A DNA stretch of 64,000 nt from Rhodothermales bacterium (GTDB taxonomy: Bacteria > Bacteroidota > Rhodothermia > Rhodothermales > Bin80): assembly GCA_958296045.1 (NCBI GenBank), contig CATQHT010000003.1, positions 2,816,852 to 2,880,851 of the forward strand. Direction: 5' to 3'. Below the pieces are notes generated by a model that searched no databases, was not told the DNA's origin, and saw nothing but the letters and a program-made list of their open reading frames with translations. Shown here one piece after another: positions 46,141 to 55,422 of the stretch (position 1 is its first letter; each line of letters opens with the position of its first letter). A program made the translations under genes and the position numbers.

Positions 46141-47637
46141 ATGAACACTGCATCTGTACCAATGGGATCGTGGCTTCTGGCCATGGCGTGTGTGGTGTCC
46201 GCTTGTGACACCGGCGGCGACGAGGCGGCGCAACCCGCTTACGAGCGCCCCAACATCTTGTGGATCGTAGGGGAGAATTTCAAGCTTGACTTTGGCGCCT
46301 ACGGGGCGGCCAACGTGTATACGCCCCATCTTGACTCGCTGGCGCTGCATGGGATGCGCTACACGCGTGTGTTTGCGACGTCGCCGGTCTGTGCGCCGAG
46401 CCGTTCGGCGTTCTTTACGGGCATGTACCAGACGACGACAGACACGCACAACATGCGGTCGCACCGCGACGACGATTTCCGTCTTCCAGATGGGGTACGT
46501 CCGCTGACCCACCGGCTCGCTGACGCCGGCTATTTCACGGCCAACATAAGCACCATACGGGACAGCACGGTGGGTACCGGCAAGCTCGACCTGAATTTTG
46601 TCAATGAGGGTCCGCTGTATGACACCTCGGACTGGGAACAGCTAAAGGACAACCAGCCGTTTTTTGCACAAATCAACACGCCGGAAGCCGAATATGACAT
46701 CTATGACCGGCGGTCGGCTGAGAAGGCCCGCGTGCCGTGGGTGGGTGAGCAGTGGCATCCTCAGATCGCTACGGCAGAAAATGTGTCGCCACCACCGTAT
46801 TACCCGGATCACGACATAACGCGCGAAGAATGGGCCCGCTACCTGAACAGCGTAAGCGGGATGGATGTGCGCATCGGCTGGATTCTGGAACAGCTGCGTG
46901 CGGACGGGCTGGCAGACAACACCATCATCGTCTTTTTTGCCGACAATGGGCGGCTCGAAGCCCGGGGTATCCACTGGGTATGGGACACTGGCATCCATGT
47001 GCCGATGATCATCTACTATCCAGAATCGTTGCCCGCGCCGCCACAACATGCGCGTGGGGGCGTGGGTGAAGATGTGATCAGCCTATTGGACCTCACGGCT
47101 ACGACGCTCTGGATGGCGGGCGTGGAGAAGCCGCAGGGGATGCAGAGTCGGCGGTTTCTGGGGCCGGAGGCGGACCCGCCGCGGGACTTTGCGTTCAGCG
47201 CTCGGGACCGCATCGATGAGACGGTGCTAAGGTTGCGTTCCGTGCGGGGGTCGCGCTACCACTATATCCGCAACATTGTACCGGGCGAGGGTTTTCCGAC
47301 GCTGAACCGTTACAAAGAGAAGTGCTTCTTGGTTAAGCCGCTGATGCGGGAGATGCATGCACTGGGCACGTTGGAGGGTGCTGCGGCAACCCTCTGGGCG
47401 CCGTTTCCCGAGGAGCAGCTGTATGACACGGAGTCGGACCCACACGAGGTGAACGATTTGGCGGGCAATTCGGAGTTTGCACCTGTCCTTGAGGAGATGC
47501 GGGCCGCGTTGGACCTCTGGATGACCGAGACCGGAGATTTGGGACAGAACCTGGAGCCGGATTCGGTGGTAGCGCCCTTTGTGAAGGAGATGCACGACTG
47601 GTTCGGGACGCCGGACTGGGTGGATGTTGGACAGTAG
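46141..47637 (+). CDS. Sulfatase (FGly type, heparan N-sulfatase-like), lipoprotein
   Basis: 498 residues. Lipobox VVSAC with Cys22. FGly motif CAPSRSAFFTG at Cys84. The first metal-binding segment reads ILWIVGENFKLDFGAYG, so the usual Asp-Asp pair is Glu45-Asn46, a variation seen in some sulfatase subfamilies. FFADNGRLEARGIHW and TGIHVPMIIYYP follow later. It is transcribed divergently from the PVC-type protein (144-bp shared upstream region) and is the first gene of a run with the CBM9-like and DUF1080 genes. Confidence 0.9.
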   Translation: MNTASVPMGSWLLAMACVVSACDTGGDEAAQPAYERPNILWIVGENFKLDFGAYGAANVYTPHLDSLALHGMRYTRVFATSPVCAPSRSAFFTGMYQTTTDTHNMRSHRDDDFRLPDGVRPLTHRLADAGYFTANISTIRDSTVGTGKLDLNFVNEGPLYDTSDWEQLKDNQPFFAQINTPEAEYDIYDRRSAEKARVPWVGEQWHPQIATAENVSPPPYYPDHDITREEWARYLNSVSGMDVRIGWILEQLRADGLADNTIIVFFADNGRLEARGIHWVWDTGIHVPMIIYYPESLPAPPQHARGGVGEDVISLLDLTATTLWMAGVEKPQGMQSRRFLGPEADPPRDFAFSARDRIDETVLRLRSVRGSRYHYIRNIVPGEGFPTLNRYKEKCFLVKPLMREMHALGTLEGAAATLWAPFPEEQLYDTESDPHEVNDLAGNSEFAPVLEEMRAALDLWMTETGDLGQNLEPDSVVAPFVKEMHDWFGTPDWVDVGQ

Positions 47638-47711
47638 CGTTTCCGCCGGGACCGGGAAAGGTGGCTAGATTGTATATTGGGTGCGCACTCTAATGCTGCC
47701 GCGCTCGATTC

Positions 47712-48545
47712 ATGTCATATCGCACGCTGCTTGCTGGCTTTTTCGTATCGGTCGTCCTTTGGCCAGCTGCTGGGCAGGACGCGCCGCGTCCGACGCAGAC
47801 GGTCAAGCTGTTGGTTCCGTTGCTCGAGGAGGCTCCTGTGATTGATGGTACTTTGGACGAGTGGCAGGATTATGCTTTTAGCGACGGTGTTTGGGACATG
47901 AATCGGCTGCGCCACACCTTCTGGTATGACGAAGGACGGCGCAACCGCCTGACAGATCATGGCGAAGAAGGTCACATCGATGACGACCTAAGCGCCAGGT
48001 ATTACGTGGCATGGGACCGGACCAATTTGTATTTCGGTGCAAAGGTTAAAGACAACGTGAACGATGTAGATGCGCCCGGTGATGTGCCGCGCGCGTGGTA
48101 TTCGCGTGACAGCGTGTGTTATTTCCTGGAGGCTCCCAGGGATGATGCGCCGGAATTCTTCGGCCAGGGCGACAGCGCTTTCTGCTTTACGGCGGATCGC
48201 ACGCGGCCGCCTCATGCTGCGTGGTGGCGGCACGGCACCGCTGATGAGGCTTATGTAGAGGAGCCCATCCCGAACGATGCGGTCGAATACGCTTTTGTCT
48301 TTGATGGAGCGGACTTTGTGTTGGAGGCTCGTGTAGCGATGGCACCGACGCTGGGGGTCAGTGATCCGCGGTGGCTGCCGCCGCAAATCGGCGATGTATA
48401 TGGGCTGGAGATTGTCCATTGCGACCCTGATGGCGGGCCGTACGGCGGCCACTTCATGATTTATGGCACCGGTGATGACGATGCCACATGGGCCAGGATG
48501 GTACTGACAGGTCCCCAGCGTCCCCTGGAACGACGTCTGGAATGA
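47712..48545 (+). CDS. Secreted CBM9-like carbohydrate-binding protein
   Basis: 277 residues with a signal peptide (LLAGFFVSVVLWPAAGQ). VIDGTLDEWQDY, then ARYYVAWDRTNLYFGAKVKD and WYSRDSVCYFLEAP, is the classic layout of a CBM9/DOMON-like domain that binds sugar ends. GDVYGLEIVHCDPDGG follows. There is no catalytic domain. It sits 74 bp after the sulfatase and 91 bp before the DUF1080 gene, in the same direction. Likely a periplasmic or surface binding partner of the degradation locus. Confidence 0.8.
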   Translation: MSYRTLLAGFFVSVVLWPAAGQDAPRPTQTVKLLVPLLEEAPVIDGTLDEWQDYAFSDGVWDMNRLRHTFWYDEGRRNRLTDHGEEGHIDDDLSARYYVAWDRTNLYFGAKVKDNVNDVDAPGDVPRAWYSRDSVCYFLEAPRDDAPEFFGQGDSAFCFTADRTRPPHAAWWRHGTADEAYVEEPIPNDAVEYAFVFDGADFVLEARVAMAPTLGVSDPRWLPPQIGDVYGLEIVHCDPDGGPYGGHFMIYGTGDDDATWARMVLTGPQRPLERRLE

Positions 48546-48636
48546 CTTTGGCGGACGCCGACCATTGGCGGGTGCCGGGTGCGACGCTGAAATGCGCATT
48601 GACACAAACCCCTTGCTCACACAAGATCTTGCTAGG

Positions 48637-49644
48637 ATGAAAGCTCACAGCCTTGTTGTATGTATGGTGGCAGCCCTCATAGCTGTTCCGTTGGCTTCAG
48701 CTCAGGATGACGGCATCGACTTTATGGGTCGTTGGGCCTTGGATCTGCCTGGAGGTGCCGGGTGGCTTGAGGTGCATGACCGTCCTGGCTTTATGGATGC
48801 GTCGGTCCTTTGGTACGGAGGCAGTGTGGTGCCGGTGTCAAGCATCAACGTTTCTGACGGTAAGCTGAGGGTAACTCGCGTTAACCGGTACGTGCGTGAT
48901 GCCAAGGACGGTTCTCAGCGTCGGTTTTTGATTACCATCACCCTGGAGATATCTCAGGAGGATGGTGCGCTGGCGGGTACAGCGTTCGTCCCTAACCGCA
49001 GCGGCATGGGGCGGAACATCATCAGGTTTACCGGGGAGCGTATCCCTGATCTGCCGCCGGCTCCAGACCTTTCTGCCATACAGTATGGGGAGTCGCAGAT
49101 GCTGTTTAACGGAGAGGATTTATCGGGCTGGTCACTGACCATTGCCGACCAGGAAAACGGCTGGATGGTAGAGGAGGCCGTGCTGATCAACAATCCTGTC
49201 CAGCCGGAGGGGGGTGATCACGTCAGCTACGGCAATCTTCGGACCGACGGGGAGTTTGAGGATTTCAAATTGACGCTGGAGGTCAACGTCCCTGAGGGCA
49301 GCAACAGCGGCATCTATTTGCGTGGCATCTACGAGATTCAGGTGGCGGACACTTATGGTAAGTCGTTGGATTCGCACAACATGGGTGGGCTGTACAGCCG
49401 CATCACTCCTAGCGTTGCTGCGGAGCGTCCCGCTGGCGAGTGGCAGAGTTTCGATATCACGTTGTACCGGCGGCACCTGACGGTGGTGCTCAACGGCACG
49501 ACGATTATTGACAACCAGCCTGTGCTTGGCGTTACGGGCGGTGCCTTAACTGCGGACGAATTCAAGCCGGGTCCCATCTATTTGCAGGGGGACCATGGGC
49601 GCGTGCTCTATCGCAACATTGTGCTGCGTCCCATCATCGAATGA
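48637..49644 (+). CDS. DUF1080 (3-keto-disaccharide hydrolase-like) secreted protein
   Basis: 335 residues from the ATG at 48637 (MKAHSLVVCMVAALIAVPLA signal peptide); a longer upstream frame is unlikely. Residues ~25-140 form an N-terminal beta domain (MGRWALDLPGGAGWLEV). The C-terminal ~190 residues are the DUF1080/3-keto-disaccharide hydrolase concanavalin-like fold (LFNGEDLSGWSL, SNSGIYLRGIYEIQVAD, GPIYLQGDHGRVLYRNI). Family members are found with sugar dehydrogenases and cleave 3-keto-glycosides. This fits the adjacent PVC-type dehydrogenase, which could make the keto sugar (inference). Confidence 0.88.
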   Translation: MKAHSLVVCMVAALIAVPLASAQDDGIDFMGRWALDLPGGAGWLEVHDRPGFMDASVLWYGGSVVPVSSINVSDGKLRVTRVNRYVRDAKDGSQRRFLITITLEISQEDGALAGTAFVPNRSGMGRNIIRFTGERIPDLPPAPDLSAIQYGESQMLFNGEDLSGWSLTIADQENGWMVEEAVLINNPVQPEGGDHVSYGNLRTDGEFEDFKLTLEVNVPEGSNSGIYLRGIYEIQVADTYGKSLDSHNMGGLYSRITPSVAAERPAGEWQSFDITLYRRHLTVVLNGTTIIDNQPVLGVTGGALTADEFKPGPIYLQGDHGRVLYRNIVLRPIIE

Positions 49645-49937
49645 GCTTATCTACGCGGCACACTCTAGCGCGTGTGCGGCAGCAGATGGTGCGCTGCGCG
49701 CGGGGGCGAGGGAGTGTTGGCGTGTCTGGGTGCTCCGTATAGGGGGGCAGGCCAGCTCCCGTGCCTTCTGGTGGGTGGACTGCAATACCGTGCATTCGAG
49801 CGTGGGTGCCGGATCGCGACGGAATTGGCTTCGCGAAATGAGCTTTCGTAGACCGGGAAGGGTGGGGCTTGTCGATTAGCCCTGCGCGACTCTCCAGGTG
49901 TTCACTTCTCTAGGCAGCAGGCATCCGTATGTCGTGT

Positions 49938-50411
49938 CTACTCTGCACAGGATTCCAGTAGGTTTCGCATCGGCTCCTTAATACCGTCAAGTGAAAAGCG
50001 AAGAGTCCTGTCTGGAAGCTCCAGGGTGTATGATCTGAAGGACCCAAGCCGTCGCATGTTGAACAGGCTCGTTCCTTTGGTGTCGACAAGGACCGCCGAT
50101 CTGCGTTCCTGGCTGAATGTTACTTTGACCCGAAACCGGCTCACCTTGACTCTGGCGTGATGCAGAAAGTAGCCCGCTTTCTCTTCCGCTTTGGGGAGAT
50201 CGGGCACGGAATCGAAGCGAAACTCTGAAGCTCCCCGTCTATTCTGACAGGTGAATGTGATCTGCACGCCATCCACGTTAGGGCCTTCTAGGGTGCCGTC
50301 GTCTGTGAGTGTCCATTGGGCCTCGGCTGGCGCCGCGAGCCCGAGCAAGATTGCGGACAGAAGTCCAGCAAGGATCGGTTGCACCAGGATGTTAGGAGAA
50401 GCATCTAGCAT
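49938..50411 (-). CDS. Secreted protein of unknown function
   Basis: 157 residues. Hydrophobic signal segment (PILAGLLSAILLGLAAPAEA, cleavage before QW). The mature part is beta-rich (WTLTDDGTLEGPNVDGVQIT, then FTCQNRRGASEFRF and RSYTLELPDRTLRFSLDG) with two cysteines that could form a disulfide. I do not recognise the family. It stands alone and convergent to the DUF1080 gene. Confidence 0.65.
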   Translation of the reverse strand: MLDASPNILVQPILAGLLSAILLGLAAPAEAQWTLTDDGTLEGPNVDGVQITFTCQNRRGASEFRFDSVPDLPKAEEKAGYFLHHARVKVSRFRVKVTFSQERRSAVLVDTKGTSLFNMRRLGSFRSYTLELPDRTLRFSLDGIKEPMRNLLESCAE

Positions 50412-50936
50412 GGCGAATCAGCGCATCTTACTCTCATTCAAAACGAGGTATAAGCGGAATTGTGCCGCTCCGACGGTGTGCCCGTACGCCGGCGTGGTCA
50501 GATAGCCACCTATTCCCACGCATGAGGTGCTTGGGGGTCATCCAGGTGGATGTCGGCTGCTGCTGGCTATGCCGTATCGGAGCTTCACCCATTCTACGTT
50601 CTTGCGTGTCTGAGCTGTCTGCAGCCGAGGTGCGTTCTCTAGGTGCCCATGGTACGTTCGTATGCATGGATGGGACCAATGTACTTTGATCCCACCGTAT
50701 TCACCAGCGGGAGGTCGTGGGCGGCCGTTGAGGGGGAATGCCTGGGAGGCAGGGGTATGACCCGTTGATGAGGCCTAGTCGTGGAGCGAGTTAGCGAGTT
50801 TGCGGCGCGCTCAGGGTGTCTTTTTGCCGCTCAGCGGGGCGAATTAATGTCGCGCGGGCGTAGCTTGGCGCTGGGCTCTGGTTGGTCGCCCTTGGCGAGG
50901 TGCGTTAACGTGGTCAGGAAGTCGGGCGGTGGCCTC
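50412..50936. other. Intergenic stretch without supported genes
   Basis: Short frames only, none with a recognisable motif. It separates the secreted protein from the IS1380 remnant and is probably decayed mobile DNA. Confidence 0.4.
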
Positions 50937-50949
50937 TTAGCACCGTCTA

Positions 50950-51657
50950 GGCAGACTCGGCCAGCACAGGGTCTGCCAGCGCAGCTTCCAGGTGTTTTCC
51001 CAGAAGGTCTCCCACAGCTTCTTTGCGGACTCGGCGAGATAGAAGGTCAGGTACCGTGCATGTCTGGTCATGCGTCCCCCTACCTTGAGCATGTTCTTCC
51101 TGAATCTGCGCACATGCATGAGCGGCGCGTGTACGGGCTCAGGCTTCATCTGCTTGCCGTGCTGCTCGGTGTTTGCTTCGGCTGTGCCGTTGCCACTTGG
51201 CTCTGGCAGCGGACCAACGTCTGTTGGTGGGGGTGACGGCCGCCCTAAACAGGCTCCAGCAGCACTACCACAGCGGATGACTGGAAGCCTCCAACCAACG
51301 CCAATCAAACAAGGAAATACCTGAATCATATGTCTCCCATGCAGCAGTATCTTTACCCCGAACGAACGAGGTACGGACCCCTGAACGCCTACGAAATCGG
51401 ACAGACTCCCCGGCTTCGCAGCTCGCAGCTCCACCGGGGAGTCTCCTCCTCCCGAAACGCAATTCTAATTGTCGCTGGTCTCAATTCTAGTTGTCGTTGG
51501 ACATTCTTGTTCCTTTTCAGGTGCATGACGTAGTCGATGCCATCGTTTTCGAGGCGCTCGTACGTGATGGGGCTGTTGAAGCCCGCGTCGGCACGCACGA
51601 TAATCCGTTCGGCGACGTGCTTTTGCGCTGCTATCGCAATCCGGTGGATGAATTTAT
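50950..51657 (-). pseudogene. IS1380-family transposase remnant
   Basis: Two islands on the minus strand: IAIAAQKHVAERIIVRADAG, then FNSPITYERLENDGIDYVMH (51440-51650), and LKVGGRMTRHARYLTFYLAE, then SAKKLWETFWENTWKL (50960-51090). Both match IS1380 transposases: the RADxGF catalytic Asp region and the C-terminal VRHGRY-LAE region. The middle is lost or scrambled. The upstream end stops abruptly at the left terminus of the IS66 element. Confidence 0.75.
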
Positions 51658-51850
51658 GTAACCGTCCCGTAGACTACATTGAATGCAGGCCGTGTGGCCA
51701 TCTTATGTTTTGATGGGGTTCTATGTGGTTATGCCGTAGCCTCTGCTCCAGGCAGGTTGGGAGCATCCTCAGTCGTGACCTGACGGCTTGGATTTGCGAT
51801 ACCGAGCAGGTCTCTATGGGATTGCTTCAGGCATGTAGTGGTCGTCACCG
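51658..51850 (-). repeat. Dispersed repeat R2, copy c (left IS66 end)
   Basis: Reverse complement of copy a (9661-9862), with long near-identical blocks such as CTGCTCGGTATCGCAAATCC and CATCAAAACATAAGATGG. Confidence 0.75.
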
Positions 51851-51948
51851 GCGGGGAATAAGTGTCCCGTAGTGTACATATTACGCTGAGGGGCTTGAGT
51901 TGCCGATATTGTTACATCGGTCAGTGAGCAGCTTAACTGGGGGATGCA

Positions 51949-52262
51949 ATGGCATCGTTACGTCGTAGTTCGGAGGACATGTTTCCGCTGGTGGCGCGTT
52001 TTTTGGTGGTGCGCAGAGTCTGAAGGCGTTGTGCCTTGGGCACGGCTTGTCGGAGCGTGGTTTTTACTACTGGCGCAAGAAGTACGCGGCATCTGTGTCT
52101 CGGGCTTCGGGCGCCTTGGTGGAGGTATCGTTACTGGAGGTACATGAGCCGGCGTTGATAAAGGTCGAGTTTCCAGGCGGCGCGCGTCTGCGCGGGTACA
52201 CGCCCGTATTGGCGGACTTTCTCGGATCGGCGTTACAGCGTGAGCGGAGCCAGTCATGTTAG
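51949..52262 (+). pseudogene. tnpA: IS66 TnpA-like accessory protein, -1 frameshift
   Basis: The ATG at 51949 is preceded by GGGGGA. It encodes MASLRRSSEDMFPLVARFL in one frame, then GGAQSLKALCLGHGLSERG and FYYWRKKYAA in the -1 frame, matching the GLS-FYYWRKK motif of IS66 OrfA. The shift occurs at a run of six T (51999-52004), read in zero frame as CGT TTT TTG, which is a formal X XXY YYZ slippery heptamer. So it is either a programmed -1 frameshift or a one-base deletion. The stop overlaps the tnpB start. Confidence 0.65.
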
Positions 52263-52594
52263 CATTGGGGCCGTCGCACGTGTTTCATTTTTACCGGGAG
52301 CCTACGGACATGCGCAAGGGCTTTGACGGGTTGTGCGGTCTGGTGCGCTCGGGCATGAAGCGTGATCCTTTCTTGGGCGATGTGTTCGTTTTCATCAACC
52401 GCCGTCGGACATATATCACATTTCTGGTTTGGGACCGCAGCGGCTGGGTTTTGTACTACAAGCGCCTCGAGTCGCGGACGTTTGAGCTTCTAGAGACCGC
52501 GACGCCTTTATGGACGGAGCTCATGATGCCCTTGGACGGGGTGCAGCTTTCGACGGTACGCTATCGACGCCGGTTTCGGGGTTCCGATTCATAA
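52256..52594 (+). CDS. tnpB: IS66 TnpB (Orf2)
   Basis: 112 residues. It contains the IS66 Orf2 signature: HVFHFYREPTDMRKGFDGLC, DVFVFINRRRTYITFLVWDR, WVLYYKRLESRTF. Required for IS66 transposition together with TnpA and TnpC; the biochemical role is unclear. The start overlaps the tnpA end by 7 nt; tnpC follows after 55 bp. Confidence 0.92.
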   Translation: MLALGPSHVFHFYREPTDMRKGFDGLCGLVRSGMKRDPFLGDVFVFINRRRTYITFLVWDRSGWVLYYKRLESRTFELLETATPLWTELMMPLDGVQLSTVRYRRRFRGSDS

Positions 52595-52649
52595 GTATCT
52601 TCACATAAAATTCTCGAAACTACTTGCAAATGCCGTGAGTTAATAGGGC

Positions 52650-54284
52650 GTGCCAAGTATCCCTGCCCAGGAGCACCCCTGTCCGCGTTGCGCGAGGCTC
52701 GAGCCGGACCATTGCGCGGTGGTCGAGCGACTTCGTTCGGAGCGTGACCATTGGCGGCGCCTGCATAGCGAGGAGCGTACGCAACGGCGGCGGTTGGAGG
52801 CAACGCGCGCAGGTCTGGCCGAGGATATGGCCAAGCTCAATGACCAGCTCAGTGAGCTCTCCCAAAAGCTCTTCGGCAGCACAAGCGAGCGCTTAAAGGC
52901 GCCTGTGAGCGACGACATCCGCGTGACAGCGGATCAGAAGCCGCCACCGTCAGCGACCGCAGATACGTCGGCCTCGCGTCCGGGTGTACAGGGCACACCG
53001 ACTAAGGACCATCGCGCGAACGCCAAACCCAAGACGCGGCGCCAAGGGCAGCGTAGCAAACTGCCAGACGACCTGCCAAGTGAAGAGATCTTTCTTAACC
53101 CCGAAGGGGACCTGGAAGGCTGGAAACTGATTCGAATTGAGAGTACCAAGGTGGTAGCGTGGGTGCCAGGGTACCTGAAGGAGATCCACTATAGGCGCCG
53201 CGTATTTGCGCATAGCACCGATCCTTCGAAGGGGCTGCGTATCGCTCCACTCCCTGCGCGCACTATTCCCAGCGGGCGAGTACATGAATCGTTGCTGGCG
53301 CACCTTGTTACGTCCAAAGTCGAGGATGGTCTACCGCTTTACCGCCTAGCCAAGATAATAGAGCGCGGCTCGGGCTATAAGATCCCATCGTCCACCATGG
53401 GAAACTGGATGGATAAGGTAGGCTTTGACCTGGAACAGCTCGCGCTTGCCGTGGCCGATCAGGTACGCAAGAGCGGATACCTGCAGGTGGACGAGACCAC
53501 GATCCGCGTGCAGGATCGCAAGAAGAAAGGGTCCACTCATCGCGGATACTTCTGGGTCTACCATTGCCCTAAACAGAAGCTGCTGGTCTACCAATACGCA
53601 CCCGGACGCGGAAGCAAGGTGCCACGAGGATTCCTGCATGGGTTCCAGGGCGTGCTGCATACCGACGGATATGTCGCCTACGAGACCTTCATTCGGGATG
53701 TCGGCATCATACTGGCCAACTGCTGGGCCCATACGCGACGCAAATTTTACCAAGCCCTCCGTACCGATCCCGACAGAGCTGCCTTCGTGCTGAAGCAAAT
53801 AGGAAAGCTCTACCGGATAGAAGCGCAGCTGCGCGAGAACCATGCCTCTGCAGAACAACGACGCATCGCGCGGCAGCAAAAGGCCAAACCCGTATTGCGC
53901 CACCTTAAATCGTGGCTCCAGCAGCAGAATACGCTCCCAAAGGGATTACTGGGCAAGGCCAAGCACTACACGCTGGCGCGGTGGGACCGGCTGTGCCGAT
54001 ACATCGACGACGGACGCCTGGAAATTGATACCAACGCCGTCGAAAGGGCCATGCGCACGGTTGCGATCGGCCGCAAAAACTACCTCTTCTGCGGATCCCA
54101 CCACGCAGCCAAGCAGATGGCCACCTTCTACACGCTCCTGGCAACGTGCCGGTTGCATGGCGTTAATCCCGTAAAATGGCTCGAAGATGTGCTGCCACGC
54201 ATTGCAGCGGGACATCCAGCCAAAAAGATCCACCTGCTACTACCTCACCAGTGGCAGCCACTCCATCCCCCGGCACCTCCATAG
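52650..54284 (+). CDS. tnpC: IS66 TnpC transposase
   Basis: 544 residues, GTG start. An N-terminal coiled-coil region (LRSERDHWRRLHSEERTQRR), then a zinc-finger-like/IS66 N domain and the DDE core: YLQVDETTIRV (Asp), VLHTDGYVAYE (Asp) and DTNAVERAMRTVAIGRKNYL (Glu). The C-terminal AAKQMATFYTLLATCRLHG and WLEDVLPRI are complete. Full length, so it may be active if TnpA is made by frameshifting. Confidence 0.95.
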   Translation: MPSIPAQEHPCPRCARLEPDHCAVVERLRSERDHWRRLHSEERTQRRRLEATRAGLAEDMAKLNDQLSELSQKLFGSTSERLKAPVSDDIRVTADQKPPPSATADTSASRPGVQGTPTKDHRANAKPKTRRQGQRSKLPDDLPSEEIFLNPEGDLEGWKLIRIESTKVVAWVPGYLKEIHYRRRVFAHSTDPSKGLRIAPLPARTIPSGRVHESLLAHLVTSKVEDGLPLYRLAKIIERGSGYKIPSSTMGNWMDKVGFDLEQLALAVADQVRKSGYLQVDETTIRVQDRKKKGSTHRGYFWVYHCPKQKLLVYQYAPGRGSKVPRGFLHGFQGVLHTDGYVAYETFIRDVGIILANCWAHTRRKFYQALRTDPDRAAFVLKQIGKLYRIEAQLRENHASAEQRRIARQQKAKPVLRHLKSWLQQQNTLPKGLLGKAKHYTLARWDRLCRYIDDGRLEIDTNAVERAMRTVAIGRKNYLFCGSHHAAKQMATFYTLLATCRLHGVNPVKWLEDVLPRIAAGHPAKKIHLLLPHQWQPLHPPAPP

Positions 54285-54489
54285 AAGGATGCGCGGAGCA
54301 AGACCATGAACCATACTCTGCTACCTCCATCCGTACGTAATACTGCACCTACGATCCGCCCTTGCATACGCGGCTATACCTGCGTGACTACGCCGCCTAC
54401 ATGCCAAAACAGCACTTCAATCCCAGTCCGCACTGCAGCCACATAGCCGCTCGATCATTGACTAGGTGCGCCCTCAATAGAAGATCACC

Positions 54490-54690
54490 CGCACCCGCAA
54501 CCAGACTCCCAAAGAACATCGGCGAATAGCGATACCTGTCAGAGCTACCAATCATGGCTGCTCTGCCGAGTTGAGGATACCTCAACCTGCCCGAAGCCGA
54601 GGCTACCGCATAGCCATAGAAGACCGCACCAAAATATAAGCAGGGCAAACCTCCCGGCTTAAATGCTCTCTACGGGACGGTTACGCAGAA
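54490..54690 (+). repeat. Dispersed repeat R2, copy d (right IS66 end)
   Basis: More diverged than copies a and c but keeps a TGAGGATAC...CAACCTGCC block, GCTACCGCATA and the terminal CTCTACGGGACGGTTACG. It ends ~135 bp upstream of hslV. Confidence 0.65.
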
Positions 54691-54825
54691 ACTTCGGGGA
54701 CTCTTATAGCGTTCAAGCTTTAATAGTACACTAGCTCGTTTCCCGGAAGCGCTGCGGCCCTGCTGCAATAATCGGCTGCGCCCGAGCTGCGATCCGATAA
54801 GAATTCCGGTTACTGCGCCCTCAGG

Positions 54826-55410
54826 ATGGAGGCATCCCGATCCTTTGCTATGCACGCCACCACGGTCGTAGGTATGCGGCTGGGCGGATCGGTGGTGCTG
54901 GGATCGGACGGCCAAGCCACGATTGGCAGCACAATTATGAAGCATCGGGCAAAAAAGGTCCGAGCCCTGTACGGTGGCAAAATTCTTGTCGGGTTTGCTG
55001 GGTCGACGGCAGATGCGTTTACGCTATTTGAGCGATTCGAGGGGAAGCTGGATCAGTACTCCGGCAACGTACTCCGGGCGGCGGTGGAGCTGGCCAAAGA
55101 TTGGCGCACAGATCGATATCTGCGCCGCCTTGAGGCGCTCCTGGCCGTGGGTGCACCGGACCGGATGCTGGTGCTTAGCGGAAGCGGAGACGTCATTGAG
55201 CCCGATGACGACATTGTTGCGATCGGCTCCGGCGGACCCTATGGGCTGGCGGCGGCCCGCGTATTGGCAGAGCATGCGCCGCACCTGGGTGCGCGGACAA
55301 TAGTGACTCGTGCGCTGGCTGCCGCTGCCGAGATCTGCATCTACACGAATACGCATTCTACCATTCTGGAAATCAGTGCCGCCGCCACAGAGGCGGACGG
55401 TCTTAAATAA
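54826..55410 (+). CDS. hslV: ATP-dependent protease subunit HslV
   Basis: 194 residues. Proteasome-like peptidase with [20 protein letters not shown] and [20 protein letters not shown], full family length. The catalytic Thr lies in [10 protein letters not shown], so either the first ATG ([13 protein letters not shown]) is used and an N-terminal stretch is removed, or translation starts at the internal ATG eight codons later. Bacillus CodW has a similar SFHATT start. It forms the HslUV protease with HslU, encoded 1.5 kb downstream. The upstream IS66 end at 54690 may affect its promoter. Confidence 0.95.
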   Translation: MEASRSFAMHATTVVGMRLGGSVVLGSDGQATIGSTIMKHRAKKVRALYGGKILVGFAGSTADAFTLFERFEGKLDQYSGNVLRAAVELAKDWRTDRYLRRLEALLAVGAPDRMLVLSGSGDVIEPDDDIVAIGSGGPYGLAAARVLAEHAPHLGARTIVTRALAAAAEICIYTNTHSTILEISAAATEADGLK

Positions 55411-55422
55411 GAAATCTTTGCT

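Larger units (their letters stand above)
51658..54690 (+). mobile_element. IS66-family element with matching 16-bp ends
   Basis: The left end GTAACCGTCCCGTAGA at 51658 is the exact inverted repeat of the right end TCTACGGGACGGTTAC near 54674-54689. IS66 elements typically begin GTAA and are 2.5-3 kb; this span is 3033 bp and holds tnpA, tnpB and tnpC. The inverted similarity extends inward for up to ~200 bp (repeat R2). No obvious 8-bp target duplication is seen (GAATTTAT versus GCAGAAAC), so boundaries are an inference. It interrupts an IS1380 remnant on the left. Confidence 0.65.
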
